A stretch of DNA of 64,000 bases from Prosapia bicincta (taxonomy: Eukaryota; Arthropoda; Insecta; Hemiptera; Cercopidae). Below the pieces are notes generated by a model. The model was not told where the DNA came from, did no database searches, and worked only from the letters and a program-made list of their open reading frames with translations. How positions within the stretch are numbered: position 1 is the stretch's first letter; each line of letters begins with the position of its first letter. Made by a program: the position numbers and the translations under genes. Shown one piece after another: positions 37,751 through 48,620 of the stretch. Location: the NCBI GenBank assembly GCA_036971475.1, contig JBAIZL010000005.1, positions 246,767,823 through 246,831,822 on the forward strand, written 5' to 3'.

Positions 37751-38213
37751 TTGATTATACCATAGATCATAAGTATTTTATTACTTGTGTAAATATTTAA
37801 GAGGGTTAGCTTCGTAAAAGGAACAAACGTTTTGAAACGCGCGAAGAAGGTTTGCTTCGTAAAAGGAACGAATGTTTTGAAACGCGTCAGCAAGTAAGAA
37901 ATTACGTATTAGTTAAGTATTTTTAAAATTAGTTTAATCAGTGAATTCAAGATGATTACATCAAGCAACTTCATTTAAACATCGTTGCAAACAGTAACTG
38001 TAAATCGATTTGTGTATAGTTGTGTGAGGGTATTTGTCTATTACGTTAGTATTTATGTTTCAGTATATTGTTAAACCTAATATTGTTTAACATATACTCG
38101 CTGTATCATAATACTTATCGTTCTGTAAATACACGTATTGTTCAAAACTATATTTAAGTAGAGTATTTACAATAAATAATAATAAGTTACTTCATGATCT
38201 ATGGTCTAATCAA
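37751..38213. repeat. Inverted repeat upstream of the Penelope-like relic
   Basis: TTGATTATACCATAGATCAT (37751-37770) is the inverse of ATGATCTATGGTCTAATCAA (38194-38213) with one mismatch, and weaker similarity extends inward over some 40 bp. The right arm lies just before the reverse-transcriptase homology. Penelope-like elements are known to carry inverted and direct terminal repeats (pseudo-LTRs), so this may be the 5' terminal structure. Confidence 0.6.
37806..37898 (+). repeat. 45-bp direct repeat, two copies
   Basis: GCTTCGTAAAAGGAAC followed by AA(C/T)GTTTTGAAACGCG occurs at 37809 and 37854, 45 bp apart. CGTTTTGAAACG in the first copy is a small hairpin. It lies within the inverted repeat 37751-38213. 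Confidence 0.85.
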
Positions 38214-38510
38214 TTTTCTAAGTTCGATTTCCAAGGGGAAATGTATACGGTGAAAAATAGCATAGAATTTGTAAATAATATTTAAGAAGTAAAACTGAAC
38301 AATAATAAAGTATTGGTTTCTTTTGTTGTCTGCTCGCTATTTCCAAGTATTCCTATTGATAAGACGATAAAATACCTCAGAGATTTTTTAGAATGTAATA
38401 AAGTAGAGAAGCAGAAAATCAATGAATATATTAAACTTACAGAATGTTGCATGAAACAGAATTATTTTCAATTTAATAATGCATATTATAGATAATTAGA
38501 TGGTACAGCC

Positions 38511-38765
38511 ATGGGGAGTAGCCTATCTCCGTTTATTGCTAATTTATTTATGAATAGATTTGAATTTGAACTAAAAAGAGACCTTCCATATTTTCCACGA
38601 ACTTGGATTAGATATGTGGATGATATTTTGGCGGTGTTTAAAACGGAAGAATGTCAAGTAGAAGAGTTTATAGCCCAATTAAATAGCAAGAACACGGCAA
38701 TTAAATTTACGTTTGAAATGGAAGAGAGTAACAAGTTAAATTTTTCGGATATTTCTTGTATCTAG
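38511..38765 (+). other. Reverse-transcriptase core fragment of the Penelope-like relic
   Basis: This is the longest intact piece (84 codons). It has GSSLSPFIANLF, the palm motif, then YVDD with both catalytic aspartates, then the NKLNFSD strand before a stop. The same frame runs back through a TAA at 38493 that stands where the family has a residue just before LDGTAMG. Confidence 0.85.
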
Positions 38766-39184
38766 TAGGTATCAAACTGGAGTTCGACATCTACAGAAAA
38801 CCTACGAACAATAACAAATATTTACTAAGTAGTTCTAACCCCTGCTTTCAGCACAAATTAGCTACCTTTAATTCGATGGTGAATAGACTTCTTAAAATGC
38901 CGCTAACAAAAAAAACGATTTTATATTGAATTAACAAATATTAAAGATATTGCTAGGTGGAACCTTTTTGATATTAATGTTATTGACAACATATTACGGA
39001 AACAAAAAAGAAAACTATTGATGAAAGATGCCTCAAATTTATTACCGGAAGAAGGAAATAGAAGATACATTAGTTTACCGTATGGCATGAATATTACAAG
39101 AGGATTGAACAGTATTTTTAACAGGTTTAATATAACAATCGTGTGTAAAAGTTTAAATAATTTAGGAAGTTTGTTAGGGATCCG

Positions 39185-39382
39185 AAAGATAAGGTTCCAA
39201 TGCTAGAAAACTCGGGTATAGATGAAATAAATTGTGAAGATTGTGACCAAATTTATGTAGGACAGACTAGAAGAAAAATCGTCACTAGATTTAAAGAACA
39301 TATTTCCCATATTAAGTACCTCCGACCAGAAAAATCTAGTGTAGCAGAACATATAATAGACACAAACCATAGTTTAAATTTC
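39185..39382 (+). other. GIY-YIG endonuclease fragment of the Penelope-like relic
   Basis: GIDEI and YVG (39254-39262) stand in for the GIY and YIG signatures. CEDC before the second motif is the Cys pair usual in this family. The following QTRRKIVTRFKEH has the conserved arginine, and VAEHIIDTNHS has the conserved glutamate (39347-39349). Homology stops abruptly at about 39382. Confidence 0.85.
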
Positions 39383-39640
39383 AGTCCTTCTCGGTCCTGG
39401 AGTCCTCTCGTCTGGAATCCCTGGTCCTTGGACATCGGAAGTTGCCATCCCTGGTCAGTCGATGGTAGTCTTTCTCCATTTCCGCGTCCTTGAGGCTGAG
39501 TCTGGAGCCCTCGTCCATGTATGGAAGTAGACGGCAGGAACATGCTATTTTGGTCCCATCTGGCCTGGTGATGGTTGTCCTAGGCGCTGACCGACATAAC
39601 GACCGTTAGCACCTCATATTGTAACACTCTTAAAAATAAG
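39383..39640. other. GC-richer segment of unknown origin after the Penelope-like relic
   Basis: Composition changes sharply where the endonuclease homology ends. About 230 bp are rich in CCTGG, GGTCC and CGTCC words, with a frame open on each strand for about 97 codons but no recognised product. It may be a separate insertion or a recombined flank. Confidence 0.5.
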
Positions 39641-41202
39641 GTGTTACATATAAATTCATTTATATATTTGATTTTTATTTAATAATTATATCTTCCCAAT
39701 ATGAAAGAAAATTTGTGTTTTATTCGTGCTCATTGTAAAGCTAGCATAGATAGTAGCGCCCCTAGCGGGTAAAAATTTAAAATATCGTACGAGTGGTAAC
39801 TCAGGGTAATTAACTGACATCACCTCATGTGACGCAAGCATGGTTTGATATCGCCAGATCCAATGCACCAATCGAAAAATTCGAAATAATAACCAAGGGT
39901 GGGATTTCCGTTGGCGTGCCCCTTCAGAAGCCCCAGTTCTCCAAAAGTCTTTGAACGAGACGGACGTAATGGCACTTTCGGACATAACCTAGACATTTAT
40001 AAGCTTCCACTATTCAAAATTTAAGATGTAAAGGCCGGTACCAAATTTTATTAATGTAACTAAAGAAGAAGTCAAAAGCGATTATTCGTATGTTCCAAAT
40101 AAATAAAAGTTAATATCATTTTTGTTTAAGTGCGCTTATTGCAAGAGCGATGTGTTAAGTGATTAGTGATTCCAAAAGCCATGGGCAATGTTTAATATGT
40201 GTTAAAGTGTTTTTAAAAATAAGTAATGTGCACAAGCAGGTACGTTTTATAATAATAATAAAGAAAATGTATTTTAATATTAACTAAGTTGAAGAATTTT
40301 TAATTGATATACGGTTAACACATGAACGGTAGAAATTGTCCCTTGAATATTCATTTCAGAATTAATTTGGAAAACTTAAGTTACTATCTTGTCGATATAT
40401 ATAAATTTTAAAAGATAATAAGTAATTAAAATGTATGGAATAATTAGCAATAATTAAAAGTAAATTACTCGACACATTGGTGTCATTTGTTCTTTTGAAA
40501 TTTGTCACTGATTAATATATTGTATGACTTTGTATTTTTGAAACTTTCAATTATTGTTTCCAAAAAAACCTAGTCCGTTACAAATGCGCCACTCTGCTCG
40601 TTTTGTTTGTTCCTAAATCAACCGTTACAATATTAAACACTTTTTACAGACTGCCTTACAGGTCCTTAAGTTCGTGTATTTATTGCGGCTGTGTCACCCG
40701 TCCCCTCTCCTCTCAGCTCGTTGCTATCTCCGGCTTGTTTCTTGTACGGGCGGTTGGACAACGTATTAGTTTTAACCTGCATAATTTTGTTATCTGTTTT
40801 AGAACACTGAAAAATGTCTATTATTTTTAAATGGCTGTAACTTTTTTGTTATTTCACCTTTGTAAATTCTGTTTTCACTACTGTTTATTATGGATTTTTC
40901 TGGTCATTTCAAAATGTCGATAATAGTTCTACGTGGCCTAGTTCTCAAGTTAGCATTTTTCGGCACTAAGAAAATTTTTCACATTCACTCTCGTTTGTCA
41001 AATTTAGTTAGTTATTACAATTTCATGCTATCATAATTTTTAATTTGTCTTAATAATACTTATTCAAAATTTTACTGACTTCTTGACTCTTTGCTATGTT
41101 TATTATACCTTAAATTAAAACCTTATTATTTAAATAATAAAATTGTTATTTAAAAAATAAGAAATTATTAATTTCCTAATTGAAACGTTAATTCAGACCG
41201 TT

Positions 41203-41205
<3 letters not shown>
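39641..41205. other. Unassigned stretch with a moderately GC-rich patch
   Basis: 39720-39990 is less AT-rich and contains a 99-codon minus-strand frame starting MSESAITSV, with no recognised family. TAGCGCCCCTAGCGGG at 39754-39769 resembles CTCF-type sites imperfectly. Nothing else is identified. Confidence 0.4.

Positions 41206-41206
<1 letters not shown>

Positions 41207-41233
<27 letters not shown>
41207..41233. repeat. (GT)n microsatellite
   Basis: A pure GT run of 27 bp. The following 41234-43760 is very AT-rich with no gene seen. Confidence 0.95.
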
Positions 41234-41235
<2 letters not shown>

Positions 41236-43762
41236 TTAAACGGTAATAACAAGCACTATCCAGCAGCCTAAAACACTAAACTAAGTTGGAGTATAAATTG
41301 ACAAATCTTGTGATACCACAGATACCTATGCTTACATGAACTAAAAGAAAGCATTCGTATTATCTAGGACAAGTTTACTAGCCTAAGAAGTTCTCAACAT
41401 AATACGATCTCTCTATTCAATAGCATTGTACATTTATATTTAACTTGAGCTATAATATGACTACCTAACAACTTGAGATTTTTATACTCAGTAGTACACC
41501 TGAGGAGAACAAATAAGTCGTGTATAATTCTGAAGCTTTGAACAAAGCAATTAAGTAGTGGGGAATGTGCTTTAGTTGATAAGTTTCTGTACGTTAGTCA
41601 AGTAGCTTACAAATAACTATCGATATCGTCTCTACTTTTTACTATACCATAAAATAATTTTCTTTAAAATAAAAGAAAATTACATAACTCAAATCTACAA
41701 ACTTTAAATGACAAACCTTAAATTATAAGTATTTATTGCAAAACTAAATGAATACTTTGGAAATAATATTGTTACTGATTATTAATAATAATATTATTGT
41801 AATTAATTGTTTATTTCACTAGGGGCAGCAAGTAATTTTTAAATTATTCAAATAGTTATACAATATTTAATACAAGCAATACAACAAGCAATATATTCAT
41901 TGAACATTTTTTTAAAGAAGAGAAAATGACAATTATATCAATCTATTTGGATTAGACAATTTTCAAAAATACAAATAGAAAATTAGGTTCACATAAAATA
42001 TTGGAAAGCGCACAACAAGCAAAAACCAAAACAAAACACAATAACTATATTGTGTACATACTCTGTACATTACAACTAACTTTTATACTAAATACATTAA
42101 ATATCACAAAGACAAGGGAGGAGAAATTCATAAACTAAATATCTAAAACATAGATCAATACAAATAGTGTCCCTAAATTGGAATATGAAATAATAACATC
42201 GAAACTTCAAAATAAAAAACTTCATCAGCAAATATCAAACTAAGAATTACTAGCCATAAACATAGTCCAAATTACACTAAAAAAATCACCAAAATCCTAT
42301 TGAAATAATATGTTTAGTAGCTGCAATATTATAAGCTGTACAATTTATGGAAACTGAATACAAAATTTATATCAGTTGCAAACGAGATGTTAGATGGCAT
42401 GTAAGTGAATTTAAAAATTAAATAATCTGACAAATTTTAACAAAATAATAGCAAAACTGTAAAAACAAATTGAAATATAAATTTAAGAATCAAGTGAATA
42501 CATTAAATGAGCCATACTTATTTCAAACATTCATGTCAATAAAAAACATTTCTTATAGATTATGAAATATAAATTAATTAAAAATAGTTCTAGAATTTTA
42601 CTAAAGGAAAATTTAAAAATTTGTAAATCATAACCTATATTTATAAATAAACATCAAGTTATGAAGATTCTCCCAGACAAGACCAGGGACACTCGTTACA
42701 TGCAGAAATTAACCGGATGTCAATTTTCGAAACAATGAGACAACTTTCAGGTTAGGCAAATTGTATCTCACTCACGCAGCGTATTTTGGAATTGGGATTG
42801 GTGCCTCTTGAAGAGCATCTAAGAGATATCTTTAACCAAAAAAGCGACGACAAAAGCAAACCTTTTTTTTAGAATAATAACTAGTTTCATTCTTGAACGA
42901 TTATTTCTTTTTTATATAAATTTCTAATATAGTAGTATGATGGAAGAAATGTTTCAATGAGAAGCTTTGAAAAACTTTTAAAACTTGAAATAATTGGAAA
43001 AAAGTGCGATTTGGTATCTTGGACGAGCATTATTAACAACCAGGATTTTGACCCTTGTTTCTTACCGGACTATTTTCGCCTAGTCTAATGTTTGCAATAC
43101 TTTGTATGCTATTTCTATGAGTTAGATTTCTTCTTTGTTTATATTTGTTCGTTGTTGGCATTACTCATCTTTGCTTTTAGTGTTGACCCTCTTGTCTCAT
43201 ATAGGCTATAGCGCTCTAATGATTTACTTGAAAAAATCATAATAGGGGTAACAATAGGGTACTTTTTTAGTGAAAGCTTTGAACTTTGAGTATTCAATGT
43301 AAATGTCTGTGACTGATAATTCTTTGTGAAGATTATTCTTGCATATGATATATTTGTTCAAAATAAATTTATCATTTTATAATATGTAATTCATGTACAT
43401 CAATAACTTTCGCACTTTGTATTTTGACATGTATAAAAAACCAACATTGCAGTTTTGCTTCAGACAAAAATGTTACATTTTTGAGATACAATTATTTAAT
43501 ATATATGCAGCTGGAAAAGCCAGTATATTTGTTTTATGTTATAGTAGTAAATTTTAGGATTTACCAATATGCTCCTATTCACATCCTTACCCTGCAGAAT
43601 AACTTTTTTTCAGATGTGTAATTACAAGAAACGATGTAAGGCTGTTGCATATTGAATTCTTGAGAATGCTACCTTAATATGGTTAACTAACTAAATGGAA
43701 ACTTCCTGGATTCCAACAGAGTTCTGGCGAAATTAAATAAGAGATGAAATATAGAACGCTGA

Positions 43763-44611
43763 CTAGGAACTTCACCAAACTATACAACTAGCGAACTACA
43801 TGGAGCAGACGTATCTAGCAATAGAATAGATGAGGAGAGAATAGAAAGATTAGGAATACGAAATAAGATATCTGGAACTTCACCAAACTATACAACTAGC
43901 GAACTACATGGAGCAGACGTATCTAGCAATAGAATAGATAAGGAGAGAATAGAAAGATTAGGAATACGAAATAAGATATCTGGAACTTCACCAAACTATA
44001 CAACTAGCGAACTACATGGAGCAGACGTATCTAGCAATAGAATAGATAAGGAGAGAATAGAAAGATTAGGAATACGAAATAAGATATCTGGAACTTCACC
44101 AAACTATACAACTAGCGAACTACATGGAGCAGACGTATCTAGCAATAGAATAGATAAGGAGAGAATAGAAAGATTAGGAATACGAAATAAGATATCTGGA
44201 ACTTCACCAAACTATACAACTAGCGAACTACATGGAGCAGACGTATCTAGCAATAGAATAGATAAGGAGAGAATAGAAAGATTAGGAATACGAAATAAGA
44301 TATCTGGAACTTCACCAAACTATACAACTAGCGAACTACATGGAGCAGACGTATCTAGCAATAGAATTGATAAGGAGAGAATAGAAAGATTAGGAATACG
44401 AAATAAGATATCTGGAACTTCACCAAACTATACAACTAGCGAACTACATGGAGCAGACGTATCTAGCAATAGAATAGATAAGGAGAGAATAGAAAGATTA
44501 GGAATACGAAATGAGATATCTGGCTTTAATTTTATCAGGGGAGACCTTTACGTTTTTACCCAACCAATTAAAAACACGCAAGGATGTAAAGTAAGTAAAT
44601 ATATAAAATAA
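43763..44611 (+). CDS. Open frame of seven 36-residue tandem repeats, possible exon
   Basis: The frame is open from after a TGA at 43760 to a TAA at 44609, with no in-frame ATG, so it could only be an internal exon or a chance frame. It encodes seven repeats starting GTSPNYTTSELHGADVSS and ending RIERLGIRNKIS, followed by a unique tail GFNFIRGDLYVFTQP... The 108-bp period keeps frame. Only three differences between copies were seen: GAT-AAG/GAG near copy 1 (Lys to Glu), ATA/ATT in copy 6 (silent), AAG/GAG in copy 7 (Lys to Glu). None makes a stop. AAA|GTAAGT at 44588-44596 is a consensus splice donor at the end of the unique tail. No good acceptor precedes the frame. I recognise no family. 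Confidence 0.35.
   Translation, partial: LGTSPNYTTSELHGADVSSNRIDEERIERLGIRNKISGTSPNYTTSELHGADVSSNRIDKERIERLGIRNKISGTSPNYTTSELHGADVSSNRIDKERIERLGIRNKISGTSPNYTTSELHGADVSSNRIDKERIERLGIRNKISGTSPNYTTSELHGADVSSNRIDKERIERLGIRNKISGTSPNYTTSELHGADVSSNRIDKERIERLGIRNKISGTSPNYTTSELHGADVSSNRIDKERIERLGIRNEISGFNFIRGDLYVFTQPIKNTQGCKVSKYIK
43766..44521. repeat. 108-bp minisatellite, exactly seven copies
   Basis: GGAACTTCACCAAAC recurs at 43766, 43874, 43982, 44090, 44198, 44306 and 44414, always 108 bp apart. The units are almost identical, so the expansion is recent or actively homogenised. Both flanks are single copy. Confidence 0.98.
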
Positions 44612-44953
44612 AACCTATTGACAGTAATCATTGTTAATTACACTAATCTACTTTTCGATTCTTCAATGCAATCCATACCCTGTGCAAAATCAAAGTATTT
44701 TTTACATTTTGGATTTATTAAATATTAGGAATGTAAAATTTACTACAATTCTCATTAAATACTAATAATAAACACTACAAGTCATCCTAACTGATGGGTT
44801 AGTTACAAATTATTAATGGCAGCTACATCAGAGATAATTTTAATTTTGTTAATTTTTCTGCTTTTACTAACAACATAATGTTAAAAACAAAGCTCAAAAT
44901 ATACTTTAGTAAGACATATTATTATTATTGTTATTAACTTTGTGATTACAAAG

Positions 44954-45027
44954 TTTAAGTAGAGATTTAAATAGAGATTTAAGTAGTAGTAGAGATTTAA
45001 TAGTAGTAGAGATTTAAGTAGAGATGA
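44954..45027. repeat. Short TAGAGATTTAAG-type tandem repeat
   Basis: TAGAGATTTAA recurs five times with TAG insertions of variable number. The flanks 44612-44953 and 45028-46774 are AT-rich with no gene seen. Confidence 0.85.
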
Positions 45028-46774
45028 AATAAATAAATAGTTTTGTATTTATAGTTTTCAAAAATTGAATTTGTCTAAAGAGTAAGCCGTTTAAGGTTTT
45101 GGTTTTGTCAGTAAGTCAAATTTTAGGTAATTGCCAAAATAATATATTTGTTATTTTAAAATAATTTGATAAAATCAGAAAATGTACAAAAAAGCTCTAA
45201 TTTGCAAAATTAATTTAGAGACACCGTTAAAACGTTTATCAGGGTCCATTATTTTTCCGTCGTAAAATTGTAATCAACGTTTTCCTTTAAATATTACCTT
45301 CGTTTCAACCTTAAATTCAATACTTTTTGTCAAGATTTTGTTTTAGAAATTCTGAATGTCGTTAAATTTGAAAATTTGACGAGGACTACATATTGGCTAC
45401 TGTTGAAGGACTACTGTTTCACAAATACCTTTATCTTTTGATCTATGTAAGTTTCTGACACTAGTGAATCTAAACCATTCAGTAGTCTATATTACCTTCA
45501 TCTGAAATTTTGTTTCTAGTTTAAATTTCATTTAACTTACATCTGCATCTTAATCTTACATATGTTTATTTAGTTTCTGCTATAAAAACATCTATATCTC
45601 TATTATCTGCTTTTAGATTTTACACATTTTAAATAAACCCCTGAATTTAGTTTATATTGTTTTAAATTGCTTTGTTACATCCATAGTACCAATTATATTT
45701 GTAGTCCCTGCTTTAAATTGATTTTCTCTGACAATCTTTCTGAAAGTTTTGAAGTTTCTTGGACTGTACTATCGAATCCAGTATCTACTCATCTGGTTTT
45801 AATTAAAAAATAGATTCGTCTTGAGACAATAAATCTATGTTTAAACTCGTTTTAAAAAACTCACAAACTCACTCACTACAAGCACAAGAAACATCAAACA
45901 AAGAGAACAACCAAATAGTTTCTTATAACTAGTAAAGTATGCATTATAACCTATAAACAAAAGTATGAACCAGCAGAGTCGCACAATTTGTAACCCACCT
46001 GTTATTTATTTGTAATGTGTTTAGTTAATTTAAACAACCGTTAATTACTTACTAATCATACTTTAAAAAGACTTACCAGGTCAATTGTTCACCTTAATAA
46101 TAACCGATAATTGTATCTAACGATTTGACTTGGGGAGCCTGAATGTTTGGATTAACTCAGATACCTTTATTACTAATTTTTGCAATCTTTAAACATTCGA
46201 CTTTAACATCTGTTTTTCGCATTTTCAGTAAGTCTGGTTGAAAACAGGTACAATATGATTGTTTGGTTCAATTGTTATTTTGTTTTATTAAGTATTAGAA
46301 TTAAACTTGAAATTATTTTAATTCTTGTTATACGATGATTAAATCCTTATTTCCTTTGTTTAGATAATATGTTACCAACTGGATCTAAGCAGTAAGTACA
46401 GCAATACACTTAGTTAACCTATTGCTCAGCCAGTATTTTATCTTGTTTAATGCTTACAGTTTTAGTAACGAATCCATCACCCTGTGTGGCAAGTAAAAGG
46501 TAGATAACTCGATAATAACAGAGGAAATACATTAATCATTGATTAGCCACGAAAACGATATAATCGTAACGGAGCGCTTTATTTAGACTTTTGTAAGAAT
46601 TTAAGTTTTTAAAAGTAACCCGTGCTCTAGTAGATAGAAGGTTTTCAAAACATGTTTATTCAGTGGTTTATTCCAAAGTTATTCCAAAATCTTTAAGCTT
46701 CAAATTCTAATCTACCCTGTACATTCTAAATATTATTTCCTTTCTCTATTTCCCTTTTAATAATTTTTCATTAT

Positions 46775-47079
46775 TAGGGAAAAGATTATAAAGGAAACAT
46801 TATTAGAGTAACAATATTAGGGAAACATTAATAGGGTAATATTATTACGGAAACATTTTTAGGGAACAATATTAGGGAAATATTATTAGGGGAACACTAT
46901 TACGGAAACATTATTAGGGAAATATTATTAGCGTAACATTATTAAAAAACATTGTTAGGGAAACAATATTAGGGTAACATTATTAGGGAAACATTATTAT
47001 TGAAACATTATTAGGGTATAATTATTAGTGAAACATTATTAGGAAAATTTTATTAAGGAAACATTATTAAAATTATTAT
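46775..47079. repeat. 14-bp minisatellite with TTAGGG core, about 20 copies
   Basis: Variants of ATTAGGGAAACATT follow one another, for example ATTAGGGTAACAAT, ATTACGGAAACATT and ATTAGCGTAACATT. Units are diverged, so the array is old. The TTAGGG core is part of a 14-bp unit and is not a telomeric hexamer run. Confidence 0.9.
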
Positions 47080-48380
47080 GGTAAAGTATTGAGATTGTTT
47101 TATATGAATACATATATACACTTCTGATTTCAGTCCATTGGGTAAAACCAAATAATTGCAGGTTTACAGTGGAAGTGTTTACCCACAATACGGATGCATA
47201 TTGTAACAGGAGACCCAGTAAGTGTACTGCAGTGCTATCGCAGCACTGGGTAATAAGGTTCCCAGCTGATAGAGCTTCCACACTTCAACTCATATAGCCG
47301 AATGTAAATTGGCTTTCCATATACATTGTTAGCCCGGCGTACCTGTTATTATTGCATGCCAATGCACAATGGATGGCTTGCCTTCATTAATCATGTTAAC
47401 ATATGCATTCACAGGATTCCAATTAAACTTGTTTTAATAGCTTCATAAAAAGGATTAATCAAAACAACTAAATTGTTCACTAGATTGCTTTTTACCATGA
47501 TATAGGAACTGGTATCAAGTGATTTAAAAAAAATTAACAATCTTTGAAATGTATATGGCGATATTTTGAAAAATATTACATTAGCTGTACATTGTAACTG
47601 AATAGTAAATTAGCCCACAAAACGGAACGGTTATAGATCGGGCTTATTAAAACAACCATTTCGTACCTAATTAAAGAGTTATAACTTGATATTACGTAAA
47701 GTTTGAGGTAATTGCGTTGAAAAATAATGGTTAATATAAAATATGTTTAGAGAAAAAAACATAGAAAAGTAGGAGAAAGTTTATTAATTATTACTACTAA
47801 AATCAACAATATTATTATTTTTATACAAAAAATAATTACTTAAATAGATTTGAAAATACTGCATTCCAAGATCTGTAATCGCTTCTAAAAACAACAAACC
47901 CAAAAGCCCCTTTTTGATTTGAAAGTCAATATATTTAAAGCCAATTCGCCTCGTTAGATAGCAAGTCTTCTTAAAGAAACCGAAGATATCTTCACTACTA
48001 AAAACTATTTCATGTGCTTTTGACCCTGAAATGTCATAGACTACACCTGTTTCTAGTACCAGGGACTCATTATATACAGTGGTGTTTTTCTCCTATCTAT
48101 TTTTTTATAACTTTCCATACCTTTATTCTTACAAAAGGTATGTACCTACAGACACATTTCTATGTCCCCTATTGTAGTTGATCTACTTTAGATACGTTAC
48201 TCCTCCGTATCCACTACCAGGGATTTTCATCCCTACCATCATTCTGCCTATAATTCTAATCCTTCCTTATAATCGTGGCTGAAAATAATGTTATTCGGAC
48301 TACAAAAAATAACTTTTACTAAAGTCAGAAGCAGAAATCTATGGCAGAAAATTAGACTGTATAATACAAGTTTAACTAAA
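47080..48380. other. AT-rich stretch, nothing identified
   Basis: No gene or array seen; an 80-codon minus-strand frame at 47039-47281 is unrecognised. Confidence 0.45.
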
Positions 48381-48382
48381 TA

Positions 48383-48620
48383 GTATTAACTTGAACGATA
48401 GCAAAATACAACGCGCTATTAATGCAAATTATTTAATTAATTAAAATTAACTTGAACGACAGCAAAATACAACGCGCTATTAGTGCAAACTATTTAGCTA
48501 ATTAAAATTAACTTGAACGACAGAAAATACAACGCGCTATTAGTGCTAATTATTTAACTAATTAGAATTAACTTCAACGACAACAGAAAACAACGCGCTA
48601 TTAGTGCACACTATTTAGGG
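48383..48620. repeat. 61-bp tandem repeat, four copies
   Basis: AACTTGAACGA followed by CAACGCGCTATTA recurs from 48388, 48449, 48510 and 48570. The unit ends with an AATTAATTAAAATT-type linker. Copies differ at several positions. Confidence 0.9.

Larger units (their letters stand above)
38240..39382 (+). pseudogene. Penelope-like retroelement relic: reverse transcriptase plus GIY-YIG endonuclease
   Basis: The plus strand carries diagnostic Penelope-like pieces in order. First is a stretch resembling YTVKNSIEFVNNI, then VSFVVCSLFPSIP (38313-38354), then DGTAMGSSLSPFIANLFM (38499-38552), the catalytic RYVDD (YVDD at 38613-38624), KLEFDIYRKPT (from 38774), and the thumb/linker region to about 39180. 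The GIY-YIG domain follows from 39185. The 5' part of the gene is missing. In-frame stops lie at 38283, 38493 and 38763, and the frame shifts near 38768, in an A-run near 38910, and near 39180. The known function of the family is target-primed reverse transcription, with GIY-YIG cleaving DNA; this copy is dead. Most of the 60-codon and longer frames here are pieces of this one gene. Confidence 0.9.

Noticed and set aside
39686..39985. 99-codon minus-strand frame starting MSESAITSV
   Set aside because: It lies in a less AT-rich patch where open frames are longer by chance. No motif is recognised.
46775..47079. Interstitial telomere
   Set aside because: TTAGGG occurs once per 14-bp unit, not as a hexamer run, and many units lack it.
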